Assembly: GCA_036723975.1 (NCBI GenBank)
Contig: DAIMGJ010000010.1
Location: forward strand, 1 to 64,000
DNA: 64,000 nt
Direction: 5' to 3'
Source: JAILEN01 sp036723975
GTDB taxonomy: Bacteria; Bacillota; Clostridia; Lachnospirales; Lachnospiraceae
Position numbers and translations under genes: made by a program. Of this stretch, positions 53,930-62,677 are shown piece by piece. The first letter of the stretch is position 1; the number at the start of each line of letters is the position of its first letter. Under the pieces are notes generated by a model. That model did no database searches and had not been told where the DNA came from. It was given only the letters and a program-made list of their open reading frames with translations.

Positions 53930-54280
53930 ATGATACATCCATCTTATGTTGAATTAATGAAAGTTGTTAATGAGGATACCGCTTTGGTTGGTGAAGAACC
54001 GGTAGTAAACAGCCGTTATTCCATCGTTTGCGCAACGGCTAAAAGAGCAAGACAGATTGTTTCCGGTGATGAACCTTATATTTCCAACACCCAGGGAATG
54101 AAGCCTCTTTCCATTGCTGTTCAGGAATTGTATGAAGGCAAACTTAAAATCTTAACCGATGACGAAGTTAAAGAAAAAGATATTGAACTTGCAGAGTATA
54201 AAGAGAAAAAAGCTGCTTTAAAGAAAGCCGAAAAAGAAGCATCAGAAGATAAACCTGAAGAATCTTTTAAAGAGGAATAA
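53930..54280 (+). CDS. rpoZ: RNA polymerase omega subunit
   Basis: 116 residues. NSRYSIVCATAKRARQI (about residues 27-43) and KPLSIAVQELYEGKL (about 57-71) are the omega signature. The subunit helps assemble beta prime with the core enzyme. A Lys/Glu-rich tail of about 35 residues is longer than in Bacillus. It sits 2 nt after gmk (ATG after AAAGGAG) and its stop abuts the ATG of rimO. Confidence 0.93.
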   Translation: MIHPSYVELMKVVNEDTALVGEEPVVNSRYSIVCATAKRARQIVSGDEPYISNTQGMKPLSIAVQELYEGKLKILTDDEVKEKDIELAEYKEKKAALKKAEKEASEDKPEESFKEE

Positions 54281-55609
54281 ATGAAAGTAGCTATTATTTC
54301 TTTGGGATGCGATAAAAATTATGTCGATTCCGAACATATTATGGCACTTTTGTCAAAAGACGGACATGAATTTGTGCCGGATGTGGAAGATGCTGATATT
54401 TGCGTAATTAATACCTGTTGCTTTATACAGGATGCGTTGGAAGAAAGCATTAATACCATTATTGAAGTTGGTAAACTAAAAGAAAGCGGTTCTTTAAAAG
54501 TTTTGGTAATCGCCGGATGCCTTGGAGAACGTTTTACAGATGAGGTTTTAACGGATTTGCCGGAAGTCGACGGGATTGTGGGAACCAATTCCTACGATGA
54601 AATCTCTGCTTTGATAAAAAAAGCACTGGAAGGGAAAAAAGAAGTTATTAAAAAAGATTTTTCTTCTCTTCCTAAAAATGATGGTCGCTTTTTGAGCAGT
54701 GTTGTTCCTTATACCTATCTTAAAATTGCAGAGGGCTGCAATAAGCACTGTACTTATTGCGTGATTCCGTCTATTCGGGGAAACTATCGAAGCGTTCCTA
54801 TGGAGGAACTTTTGGCGGAAGCGGAAGCTTTGGCAAGGCAAGGAATTAAAGAAATAAATCTGGTAGCGCAGGAAGTTACCATGTACGGTATTGATTTATA
54901 TGGGAAAAAATCATTGCCGCTGTTGCTGGATAAACTTTCCTCTATAGAAGGAATTCAATGGATTCGACTTTTGTATTGCTATCCGGAGGAAATCGACGAG
55001 GAATTGATTTCCAATATGGCGGGCAATCCTAAGATTTGTCATTATATCGATATGCCGATTCAGCATTGCAATAATGAGATTCTTAAGCGCATGGGAAGAA
55101 AAACTTCTCAGGCAGATATTGTAAACAAGATTCATGCACTTCGGGAACGTATGCCGGATATTGCTATCAGAAGTACTTTGATTTGCGGTTTTCCGGGGGA
55201 AGACGAAGAAATGCACAAAGAATTGCTTTCTTTTGTTTCCGATATGAAATTTGATCGCCTGGGTGCTTTTTCATATTCGAGAGAAGAAGGAACTCCGGCA
55301 GCCGAATTTGAACATCAGGTGGATGATGATCAAAAAGATGTATGGAGAGATGAAATAATGGCGCTCCAACAACAAATTTCGCTTGAAAAGAATCAATCTT
55401 TGGTAGGTAAAGTGATTCCCTGCTTCGTGGAAGGAAAAGTGGAAGATAACGTCTATGTCGGACGTACCTATCGTGATGCTCCCGATGTGGATGGATATAT
55501 TTTTATTGAAAGTGATAAAGAGTTTTTCAGTGGAGATATTATCTCTGTGAAAGTTACCGGTTTTAAAGAGTATGATTTAATAGGAGATTATTATGAATTT
55601 ACCGAATAG
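54281..55609 (+). CDS. rimO: ribosomal protein S12 methylthiotransferase RimO
   Basis: 442 residues, radical SAM enzyme that adds a methylthio group to an Asp of S12. The N-terminal UPF0004 domain has SLGCDKN (about 7-13) and INTCCF (about 44-49); the radical SAM Cys motif is EGCNKHCTYC (about 150-159), with a C-terminal TRAM domain. MiaB is the closest alternative; the SLGCDKNYVDSE start favours RimO. The 3' end overlaps pgsA by 17 nt. Confidence 0.93.
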   Translation: MKVAIISLGCDKNYVDSEHIMALLSKDGHEFVPDVEDADICVINTCCFIQDALEESINTIIEVGKLKESGSLKVLVIAGCLGERFTDEVLTDLPEVDGIVGTNSYDEISALIKKALEGKKEVIKKDFSSLPKNDGRFLSSVVPYTYLKIAEGCNKHCTYCVIPSIRGNYRSVPMEELLAEAEALARQGIKEINLVAQEVTMYGIDLYGKKSLPLLLDKLSSIEGIQWIRLLYCYPEEIDEELISNMAGNPKICHYIDMPIQHCNNEILKRMGRKTSQADIVNKIHALRERMPDIAIRSTLICGFPGEDEEMHKELLSFVSDMKFDRLGAFSYSREEGTPAAEFEHQVDDDQKDVWRDEIMALQQQISLEKNQSLVGKVIPCFVEGKVEDNVYVGRTYRDAPDVDGYIFIESDKEFFSGDIISVKVTGFKEYDLIGDYYEFTE

Positions 55610-56135
55610 GCTTACAATTTTTCGTGTACTTTTGGTTCCGTTTTTTGTAGCGGTATTATTGATTCGCCCCGACGATATGATGTATCGGTGGATTGCGGAG
55701 GGAATCTTTATTGTTGCCTCATTGACAGATATGTTAGATGGTAAGATTGCCCGTAAATATAATCTTGTTACAAACTTTGGAAAATTTATGGATCCTCTTG
55801 CTGATAAGCTGTTGGTATGTTCCGCAATGATTTGTTTGGTGGAATTAAAAACCCTTTATGCATGGGTTTGCATTATCATTATTGCCAGAGAATTCATTAT
55901 ATCCGGTTTTCGTTTGATTGCTTCCGATAACGGTGTGGTAATTGCCGCAAGCTATTGGGGAAAATTTAAAACCGTATTTCAGATGTTTATGGTAATTGTT
56001 ATGATTATTTCACCGTTACATCCGTATCTTGTGATTTTGGGTGAGATATTGATGTGGATTGCACTTGCCCTTACCATTATTTCATTGATTGATTATATCG
56101 TTAAAAACAAAGATGTTTTAAAAGAACAGAAGTAA
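55593..56135 (+). CDS. pgsA: CDP-diacylglycerol-glycerol-3-phosphate phosphatidyltransferase
   Basis: 180 residues, membrane enzyme of phosphatidylglycerol synthesis. The CDP-alcohol phosphotransferase motif reads DMLDGKIARKY then GKFMDPLADK, i.e. D-x2-DG-x2-AR-x8-G-x3-D-x3-D with every residue kept (about residues 47-72). Several membrane segments are visible. GGAGATT precedes ATG 55593 inside the end of rimO. Confidence 0.95.
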   Translation: MNLPNRLTIFRVLLVPFFVAVLLIRPDDMMYRWIAEGIFIVASLTDMLDGKIARKYNLVTNFGKFMDPLADKLLVCSAMICLVELKTLYAWVCIIIIAREFIISGFRLIASDNGVVIAASYWGKFKTVFQMFMVIVMIISPLHPYLVILGEILMWIALALTIISLIDYIVKNKDVLKEQK

Positions 56136-56144
56136 AGGAACACT

Positions 56145-56696
56145 ATGCTTAGAGTGATAGCAGGGGAAGCAAGAAGTATTCCTCTTATGACACCGGACGG
56201 ATTGGATACCCGTCCTACCACTGACAGAGTAAAAGAGACTTTGTTTAATCTTTTACAAAATGATATTTATGGCTGTGAATTTTTGGATTTGTATGCCGGA
56301 AGCGGTCAGATAGGAATTGAAGCCTTAAGCCGAGGGGCAAAACTCGCGTGTTTTGTTGAAAAAAACAAAAAAGCGATGGACATCATTCAAAAGAATCTGG
56401 AAAAAACAAAGTTTACGGATCGCGCAGAACTGATAAAGAAAGACGTTGTTTCCGCATTGTCTGTGATGAGCGCTTCCTTTGATATCATTTTTATGGATCC
56501 GCCTTATGCTCTTGAAACAGAGAAAGAAGTTTTATCCATGATTCAAAAAAATCGTATCTTAAAGGAAGATGGTCTTGTTATCATTGAAGCAGATAAGGAT
56601 AGAGACTTTTCTTTTGTTTCCGAACATGGTTTTGAGATTATAAAGATTAAGACTTACAAGACGAATCAACATGTATTCTTGAGGGAAATAAAATGA
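56145..56696 (+). CDS. rsmD: 16S rRNA (guanine966-N2)-methyltransferase
   Basis: 183 residues. LRVIAGEARSIPL opens the chain, the SAM motif is LDLYAGSGQIGIEALSRGA (about 46-64) and the catalytic motif FMDPPY (about 120-125). It starts 9 nt after pgsA. The TGA stop overlaps the coaD ATG in ATGA, a common rsmD-coaD arrangement. Confidence 0.94.
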   Translation: MLRVIAGEARSIPLMTPDGLDTRPTTDRVKETLFNLLQNDIYGCEFLDLYAGSGQIGIEALSRGAKLACFVEKNKKAMDIIQKNLEKTKFTDRAELIKKDVVSALSVMSASFDIIFMDPPYALETEKEVLSMIQKNRILKEDGLVIIEADKDRDFSFVSEHGFEIIKIKTYKTNQHVFLREIK

Positions 56697-57172
56697 AAAA
56701 AGCAATTTACCCGGGAAGTTTTGACCCGGTGACTTTCGGACATTTGGATATTATCGAACGTTCATCCAAAATCTTTGATGAAATCGTTGTTGGTGTGTTG
56801 AATAATAGTCAAAAAAATTCATTGTTTTCTGCGGATGAACGTGTTACGATGATTAAAGATTTGGTGAAGGATTATCCCAATGTTTCCGTTGTTTCTTTTG
56901 AGGGATTGACCATTGATTTCGCAAGAGAAATGGATGCCAATATTATTATTCGCGGACTTAGAGCTGTAACTGATTTTGAATATGAGTTGCAGATTGCTCA
57001 GGTCAATCATGTGGAGTATTCCGATTTGGAAACGGTCTTTTTGACTACGTCGTTGAACTATTCTTATTTAAGTTCCAGTGTGGTTCGTGAGTTTGCTTCA
57101 CATGGCGGCGATATTTCAAAATTTGTACCAAAAGAAATTATTCCCCGTATTATGGAGAAATATAACAAATAA
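56693..57172 (+). CDS. coaD: pantetheine-phosphate adenylyltransferase
   Basis: 159 residues, penultimate step of coenzyme A synthesis. YPGSFDPVTFGHLDIIERSS (residues 5-24) holds the TxGH-type motif, RGLRAVTDFEYE (about 88-99) binds substrate, and SSSVVRE is near 127-133. It overlaps rsmD by 4 nt. Confidence 0.97.
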   Translation: MKKAIYPGSFDPVTFGHLDIIERSSKIFDEIVVGVLNNSQKNSLFSADERVTMIKDLVKDYPNVSVVSFEGLTIDFAREMDANIIIRGLRAVTDFEYELQIAQVNHVEYSDLETVFLTTSLNYSYLSSSVVREFASHGGDISKFVPKEIIPRIMEKYNK

Positions 57173-57187
57173 AAAGGAGAGTTATGT

Positions 57188-57910
57188 ATGGCCAGTGCAA
57201 TTGAAGATATCATTGATGAACTTGAAGAGTACATTGATAACTGTAAACCATCATCTATTTTCAATGATACTAAAATTGTGGTTAATCGAGATGACATTGA
57301 GGGGCTTTTGGCAGAACTTCGAAATAAAACCCCTGAAGAAATTCGTCGATACCAGAAAATTATCAGCAATAAAGAAGCTATTTTGGCTGATGCCAGAGCT
57401 AAAGCGGATCAAATTGTTCAGGAGGCTCAGATTACAACCAATGAGTTGGTTTCCGAACATCAGATTATGCAGCAGGCTTATGCTCAGGCAAACGAGGTTG
57501 TCATGATTGCCACAAAACAGGCGCAGGAAATGTTGGATGCCGCTACTAATGATGCAAATGATATTCGCACAGGTGCGATTGCTTATACTGATCAGTTGCT
57601 TCGCAGCATTCAGGACGTTTTGGCAGCTTCTATTGATACCACAAGATCCAGAAACGAAACTTTCCTTAAGACCATGCAGGGTTATTTGGATGTTGTTGTT
57701 TCCAATCGTACGGAACTTGCTCCCGAGACTCAGGCAAGCGTGGAAAAACCGGAGCCGTCCGGAAATAAGGATAACCATGGTGCGGTTACCATGCAAAAGA
57801 AAGAGCCTAACGTTTCGGAAACAAATAAAACGGAAGTTAACAGTAAAGCAGAATCGGAAGAAGCGCTTGCTGTTCTTGATATTCCGGAATCATTTTTTAA
57901 CAAAGAATAA
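57188..57910 (+). CDS. coiled-coil protein of unknown function
   Basis: 240 residues. Residues about 1-30 resemble the start of a membrane-free coiled coil (IEDIIDELEEYIDNC), about 60-160 form a long Ala/Gln/Glu-rich helix, and about 165-225 are a low-complexity Glu/Lys/Asn/Pro linker ending in LAVLDIPESFF. Similar proteins are often labelled ATPase or H+-ATPase subunit H, which I regard as unfounded. The short C-terminal motif after a disordered linker may bind a partner. It is the last gene of the yicC-coaD operon and is followed by its terminator. Confidence 0.75.
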   Translation: MASAIEDIIDELEEYIDNCKPSSIFNDTKIVVNRDDIEGLLAELRNKTPEEIRRYQKIISNKEAILADARAKADQIVQEAQITTNELVSEHQIMQQAYAQANEVVMIATKQAQEMLDAATNDANDIRTGAIAYTDQLLRSIQDVLAASIDTTRSRNETFLKTMQGYLDVVVSNRTELAPETQASVEKPEPSGNKDNHGAVTMQKKEPNVSETNKTEVNSKAESEEALAVLDIPESFFNKE

Positions 57911-57915
57911 TACCT

Positions 57916-57946
57916 ATCCGGAAGGAAAACTCCTTCCGGATTTTTT
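57916..57946 (+). terminator. terminator of the yicC operon
   Basis: An 11 bp stem ATCCGGAAGGA/TCCTTCCGGAT with a 4 nt loop is followed by TTTTTT. It ends 7 nt before the next start codon. Confidence 0.93.
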
Positions 57947-57952
57947 AATGTT

Positions 57953-58897
57953 ATGAAAAAAATAATTATTGATGAAAAAACGCAAAATCAAAGATTTGAT
58001 AAATTTTTAAAGAAGTATTTTAAGAATGCTTCTTCCGGATTTATATATAAGATGCTTCGTAAGAAGAATATTACCTTAAACAAAGCGAAAGCCTCCGGAA
58101 ATGAGATATTAAAAAGCAAAGATGAAGTGTTTGTGTTTTTCAGTGATGAAACCTTTGATAAAATGCGTGGCACGAATGAATCGAGGGATTTATCGAATTA
58201 CATATTAAAAGATGACCCTTTGAATATTGTTTATGAGAATGACGACTTTATTGCAATCAATAAACCAAAGGGGATTTTGTCTCAAAAAGCAGATACAAGT
58301 GATGTTTCTTTAAATGAGTATGTTTTGTCGTATTTGATAAAGAATAAAAAAATTACAGCAGAAGATTTGTCTTTGTATCGACCTTCTTGTGTCAATCGCC
58401 TGGATCGCAATACCACAGGATTGATTTTTGCAGCTAAGACTTATAAAGGAGCAAAGGAGTTGTCAGAAATCATTCGAGATAAATCTCATCCAAAAATATA
58501 TCGATGTGTATGTGCCGGTGAAATAAAAGAAGAACAATTATTAAAACACTATTTGGTAAAGGATGAGAAATCCAATCAGGTATTTATTTATGATAACGAA
58601 ACCAAGGGAGCAAAAGAGATTATTACAGGAATCAAGCCTTTAAAAACGAACGGAAAAGTATCTCTTTTGGAAGTTACCCTTTATACCGGACGAACCCATC
58701 AGATTCGAGCACATTTGAGTTATATAAAACACCCTGTTATCGGTGATTATAAATATGGGGATGCTTCTGTAAACAAGGAATTTAAAGAAATATATGGAAT
58801 TACATCTCAAATGCTTCATTCCTATGGGTTTGAAGTTCCCGGAGTTGGAATGATTTGCGCAAATATGCCCGTTGAATTTGAAACTATATGGAAATAA
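57953..58897 (+). CDS. RluA-family pseudouridine synthase
   Basis: 314 residues. An N-terminal S4-like domain (QRFDKFLKKYF, about 12-22) precedes the catalytic domain: AINKPKGILSQK (about 100-111), catalytic Asp in CVNRLDRNTTGL (about 146-157), RTHQIRAHLSYIKHPVIGD (about 246-264). It modifies a uridine in rRNA (RluC/RluD/RluB-like; the site cannot be told). No Shine-Dalgarno site precedes ATG 57953, which begins 7 nt after a terminator, so its start is unusual. Confidence 0.9.
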   Translation: MKKIIIDEKTQNQRFDKFLKKYFKNASSGFIYKMLRKKNITLNKAKASGNEILKSKDEVFVFFSDETFDKMRGTNESRDLSNYILKDDPLNIVYENDDFIAINKPKGILSQKADTSDVSLNEYVLSYLIKNKKITAEDLSLYRPSCVNRLDRNTTGLIFAAKTYKGAKELSEIIRDKSHPKIYRCVCAGEIKEEQLLKHYLVKDEKSNQVFIYDNETKGAKEIITGIKPLKTNGKVSLLEVTLYTGRTHQIRAHLSYIKHPVIGDYKYGDASVNKEFKEIYGITSQMLHSYGFEVPGVGMICANMPVEFETIWK

Positions 58898-58917
58898 CGT
58901 GATTATATAGGTGATTT

Positions 58918-59463
58918 ATGGCGACATGGGAATCGAGAGGTCTTCGTGGATCAACATTTGAAGACTTTATTAATCGTACAAATGAAATATACAAAGAAAA
59001 GAAGTTGGGACTTATACAAAAGATTCCGACTCCCATTACCCCAATCAATATCGATAAAACATCCAGACATATTACACTGGCATATTTTGATCAAAAAAGC
59101 ACGGTGGATTATATCGGCGTTGTGCAGGGAATTCCGGTATGTTTTGATGCAAAAGAATGTGCCAAGGATACGTTCCCAATGGCAAATATTCACAAGCATC
59201 AGTTGGAGTTTATGCGGGATTTCGAAGAACAGGATGGGGTAGCTTTCTTTTTGATTTATTTTTCCGAAGATCAAAAGTATTATTATCTTTCTTATAAGGA
59301 AGCTTTGTTCTTTTGGAACAGGATGGCGGATGGCGGAAGAAAAAGTTTCCGAAAGGATGAGCTAAAGGAAAAATTCTTCTTTGATTCCATGCCTACATAT
59401 CCTGTACCATATCTTAATATGATACAAAAAGACTTAGATGAAAGAAACGTTGACATGGTATAA
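58918..59463 (+). CDS. recU: RecU-like Holliday junction resolvase
   Basis: 181 residues. The RecU signature is present: SRGLRGSTFEDFIN (about 6-19), STVDYIGVVQGIP (about 61-73), CFDAKE (about 75-80) and FPMANIHKHQLEFM (about 85-98). RecU resolves recombination intermediates in Firmicutes. In Bacillus the second motif is FEAKE; here the catalytic Glu is an Asp, a conservative change. ATG 58918 has only a weak site. The -35 box of the his promoter lies in its last codons. Confidence 0.88.
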   Translation: MATWESRGLRGSTFEDFINRTNEIYKEKKLGLIQKIPTPITPINIDKTSRHITLAYFDQKSTVDYIGVVQGIPVCFDAKECAKDTFPMANIHKHQLEFMRDFEEQDGVAFFLIYFSEDQKYYYLSYKEALFFWNRMADGGRKSFRKDELKEKFFFDSMPTYPVPYLNMIQKDLDERNVDMV

Positions 59464-59478
59464 GGTGTTTTGTATAAT
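59450..59478 (+). promoter_or_regulatory. promoter of the his operon
   Basis: A full-consensus TTGACA (59450-59455), exactly 17 nt, TATAAT (59473-59478). The -35 box is inside the last codons of recU, the stop codon is in the spacer. Confidence 0.93.
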
Positions 59479-59481
59479 GAT

Positions 59482-59515
59482 TTTACTTGCTAACACATTA
59501 GCGAACTAAAGTAAA
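59482..59515 (+). promoter_or_regulatory. 5' leader hairpin of the his operon
   Basis: TTTACTT (59482-59488) pairs with AAGTAAA (59509-59515) around an inner GCTAA/TTAGC stem. It lies at the very 5' end of the transcript and stops 10 nt before ATG 59526. It has no T run, so it may protect the RNA or affect initiation rather than terminate. Confidence 0.5.
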
Positions 59516-59525
59516 GGCGGTTTTT

Positions 59526-60704
59526 ATGAATAAATTAATACATACACCCGAAGGGGTACGGGACATTTACAGCGAAGAATACAAGAAGAGACAGTATCTT
59601 CAGAATAGGATATTGGATAGAATTCATTTATATGGATATGAGAACATTCAAACTCCAACGTTTGAATTCTTTGATGTTTTTGCGAAAGAGATGAGTATGG
59701 TGTCTGCCAAAGAATTGTTTAAATTCTTTGATCGAGACGGAAATACACTTGTCCTTCGCCCGGATTTTACACCTTCCATCGCCCGTGCCTGTGCAAAATA
59801 TTTCACAGAGGATATTCGTCCCATTCGTTTGTCTTATCTTGGCAATGTTTTTTCCAATAACTCAAACTATCAGGGCCGATTAAAAGAGACGACGCAGTTG
59901 GGGGTTGAACTTATTGGCGTTGCTTCTTTGGAAGCGGATGCGGAAATTCTTGCCATGGCTTGTGAGTCTCTTTTGTCAGTTGGATTGGAAGAATTTAAAA
60001 TTTCCATCGGACATGCATCTATTCTCCGGGGGCTGGTTGAAGCTGCGAATTTTAATGATGATGAGATTTTTGAGATAAAAGAATTTGTATTAAATAGAAA
60101 TTTTTTTGGCCTGGAGGACTATTTAACCAAAAAGAATATTGATTCCGATTTGAAGGAATTGTTTTCTTTGCTTCGGGATTTTTATTCTTCTCCGAAGGAA
60201 TTTGCCGAACTAAAAGAAAAGGCAAAAAGGTTTGAAAGATTATATTTAACATTTGAGTATTTTGAAAAATTATATAATCTTTTGGAAGCCTATAAAGTCA
60301 GTGAATATGTATCTTTTGAAATGGGCCTAATCTCCGAACATGAGTATTATACCGGTGTTATTTTTTCCGGATACACCTATGGATCTGGTGAACCGATTGT
60401 AAAAGGTGGCCGATACGATAAATTGTTAAGTCATTTTGGAAAAGATGCGTTTGCCATCGGCTTTGCAATATCCGTGGATGGCCTGCAAATCGCTGTCGAT
60501 AATCTTAAAATCTCCGTTCCGACAGAACATAAGGCTGACGTGATTTTATATCAAAAAAAGGATCGCGCCAATGCAATTGAAAAAGCAAAAACCTACCGTG
60601 ACTATGGCAAGGTTGTTCAGATGATTCGTTATTCCTCAAAAGAAGAACTGGAAAGATATAAGGAGCTTTATGCCGGTGATTACATCGAAGTGATTGGAGA
60701 GTAG
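59526..60704 (+). CDS. hisZ: ATP phosphoribosyltransferase regulatory subunit
   Basis: 392 residues, homologous to histidyl-tRNA synthetase but without its anticodon domain. TPEGVRDIYSEE (about 7-18), LRPDFTPSIARACA (about 77-90), QLGVELIG and YYTGVIFSGY are visible. It binds short-form HisG and gives histidine feedback control. The next gene is a short HisG, as expected. A true HisS would be about 420 residues and have a C-terminal anticodon domain. Confidence 0.93.
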   Translation: MNKLIHTPEGVRDIYSEEYKKRQYLQNRILDRIHLYGYENIQTPTFEFFDVFAKEMSMVSAKELFKFFDRDGNTLVLRPDFTPSIARACAKYFTEDIRPIRLSYLGNVFSNNSNYQGRLKETTQLGVELIGVASLEADAEILAMACESLLSVGLEEFKISIGHASILRGLVEAANFNDDEIFEIKEFVLNRNFFGLEDYLTKKNIDSDLKELFSLLRDFYSSPKEFAELKEKAKRFERLYLTFEYFEKLYNLLEAYKVSEYVSFEMGLISEHEYYTGVIFSGYTYGSGEPIVKGGRYDKLLSHFGKDAFAIGFAISVDGLQIAVDNLKISVPTEHKADVILYQKKDRANAIEKAKTYRDYGKVVQMIRYSSKEELERYKELYAGDYIEVIGE

Positions 60705-60707
60705 AAA

Positions 60708-61361
60708 ATGAGTGAAGAAAGATACTTAACCGTTGCCCTCGGAAAAGGCCGATTGGCCAAGTCGGCTATGGAACTGTTTGAAAGAATAGGTATTGATTGT
60801 GAAGAAATGAAGGATAAGGATTCCCGTAAACTTATCTTTGTAAATGAAGAAAATAAAATGCGTTTCTTTTTATCTAAGGGACCGGATGTTCCGACCTACG
60901 TGGAATACGGGGCAGCTGATATTGGTATCGTTGGCGAAGATACCATATTGGAAGAAGCAAGAAACGTATATGAAGTTTTGGATCTGGGCTTTGGAAAGTG
61001 TCGCATGTGTGTGTGCGGACCAAAAGAAGCTGCAGAGTATTTAAAGCATCAGGAACTTATTCGCGTAGCGACCAAATACCCACGTATTGCAAAGAATTAT
61101 TTCTATAATCGCAAGGATCAGACAATCGATATTATCAAACTAAACGGTTCTATTGAATTGGCGCCTATTGTTGGGTTGTCTGAGGTGATTGTGGACATTG
61201 TTGAGACCGGAAGTACCTTAAGAGAAAACGGACTTGTTGTGTTAGAAGAAATTTGTCCTTTGTCCGCGAGAGTTATTGTGAATCAGGTTTCCATGAAAAT
61301 GGAAAACGAAAGAATTACCGGTATTATTACAGCGTTGAAAGAAGAGTTGGAGGGAAAATAA
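60708..61361 (+). CDS. hisG: ATP phosphoribosyltransferase, short form
   Basis: 217 residues, first enzyme of histidine synthesis. It is the short form that needs HisZ for activity. VALGKGRLAKSAMELFERIG (residues about 8-27), GAADIGIVGEDTILEE (about 69-84) and VDIVETGSTLRENGL (about 160-174) are conserved; the PRPP loop is in the last. It starts 3 nt after hisZ and its TAA abuts the ATG of hisD. Confidence 0.96.
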   Translation: MSEERYLTVALGKGRLAKSAMELFERIGIDCEEMKDKDSRKLIFVNEENKMRFFLSKGPDVPTYVEYGAADIGIVGEDTILEEARNVYEVLDLGFGKCRMCVCGPKEAAEYLKHQELIRVATKYPRIAKNYFYNRKDQTIDIIKLNGSIELAPIVGLSEVIVDIVETGSTLRENGLVVLEEICPLSARVIVNQVSMKMENERITGIITALKEELEGK

Positions 61362-62654
61362 ATGAGGATACAGTCACTTACAAAAGCATCTATTGATACC
61401 TTGCTTTCTGATTTATTAAAGCGTTCTCCGGCTAACTATGATACTTATGAGGCAAGTGTAAAAGAAATCGTTGAAAACGTCAGAATTAACGGTGATGATT
61501 CTTTGTTTTCCTATACCAAACAATTTGATGGCGCGGATATAAAACAATCCGAGCTTGTGGTTACGGAAGAAGAAATTGCTTTGGCTTATAAAGAAGTGGA
61601 TGACGAATTGGTGCAGGTGATTCGAAAAGCACTTGTTAATATTCGCGCCTTTCATGAAAAACAAGTACAAAACAGTTGGTTTGACAGTCAAAACAAGGGA
61701 GTGATTTTGGGTCAAAAGGTGACTCCCATTGAAAATGTGGGTGTTTATGTTCCCGGGGGAAAAGCGGTTTATCCATCTTCGGTGTTAATGAATATTATTC
61801 CGGCAAAAGTGGCCGGAGTGGAACACATTTATATGTGTACGCCGCCGGACAAAACAGGAAAGGTTTGCGCCCAGACTTTGGTGGCTGCGAAGGAAGCCGG
61901 TGTGGATGTGATTTATAAAGTCGGCGGGGCACAAGCGATAGCTGCTATGGCTTTCGGAACGGAATCCGTTCAAAAGGTTGATAAAATTGTGGGTCCCGGA
62001 AACATTTATGTAGCGCTTGCCAAGAAAGCTGTATTTGGACACGTAAGTATTGATTCCATCGCCGGACCATCCGAGATTCTTGTATTATGTGACGAAAGTG
62101 CAAATCCGAAATATGTTGCGGCGGATTTATTGTCTCAGGCGGAACATGACGAATTGGCGTCCGCAATTTTAATTACGACTTCTGAAAAGCTTGCTAAAAA
62201 AGTTTCTATGGAAATCGATAATTTCCTTAAGGTATTATCCCGTCGGGATATTATATTAAAGTCTTTGGAAAATTTTGGATATATCTTTGTCGCGGAAGAT
62301 ATGGATTCGGCTATAGAAGCCGCAAACTCCATTGCATCTGAACATTTGGAAATTGTGACAAAGAATCCTTTTGAAACTATGACAAAGATAAAGAATGCCG
62401 GAGCTATTTTCTTGGGTGAGTATTCTTCCGAGCCTTTGGGAGACTATTTTGCGGGACCTAATCATGTGCTCCCAACAAACGGAACGGCCAGGTTCTTTTC
62501 TGCGTTGTCTGTAGATGATTTTATAAAGAAATCTTCTGTGATTTCCTATTCCAGAGAAGCATTAAAAGAAGTACATAAGGATATTGAAAAATTTGCATGT
62601 CAAGAGCAGTTGACGGCTCATGCAAATTCCATTAAAGTTAGGTTTGAAGACTAG
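61362..62654 (+). CDS. hisD: histidinol dehydrogenase
   Basis: 430 residues. It oxidises L-histidinol to L-histidine in two NAD steps with zinc. GVYVPGGKAVYPSSVLMN (about 127-144), KVDKIVGPGNIYVALAK (about 205-221), SQAEHDELAS and the C-terminal FAGPNHVLPTNGTARF are conserved. It is directly coupled to hisG; hisB begins 23 nt downstream. Confidence 0.97.
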   Translation: MRIQSLTKASIDTLLSDLLKRSPANYDTYEASVKEIVENVRINGDDSLFSYTKQFDGADIKQSELVVTEEEIALAYKEVDDELVQVIRKALVNIRAFHEKQVQNSWFDSQNKGVILGQKVTPIENVGVYVPGGKAVYPSSVLMNIIPAKVAGVEHIYMCTPPDKTGKVCAQTLVAAKEAGVDVIYKVGGAQAIAAMAFGTESVQKVDKIVGPGNIYVALAKKAVFGHVSIDSIAGPSEILVLCDESANPKYVAADLLSQAEHDELASAILITTSEKLAKKVSMEIDNFLKVLSRRDIILKSLENFGYIFVAEDMDSAIEAANSIASEHLEIVTKNPFETMTKIKNAGAIFLGEYSSEPLGDYFAGPNHVLPTNGTARFFSALSVDDFIKKSSVISYSREALKEVHKDIEKFACQEQLTAHANSIKVRFED

Positions 62655-62677
62655 TTTTCTTGTATTGAGAGGTTATT

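Noticed and set aside
57251..57796. 181-codon minus-strand open frame in the coiled-coil gene
   Set aside because: It is opposite a low-complexity coding sequence that tends to leave antisense frames open; no start site or family.
57507..57956. 149-codon plus-strand frame overlapping the coiled-coil gene
   Set aside because: It is an out-of-frame shadow that runs through the terminator at 57916-57946.
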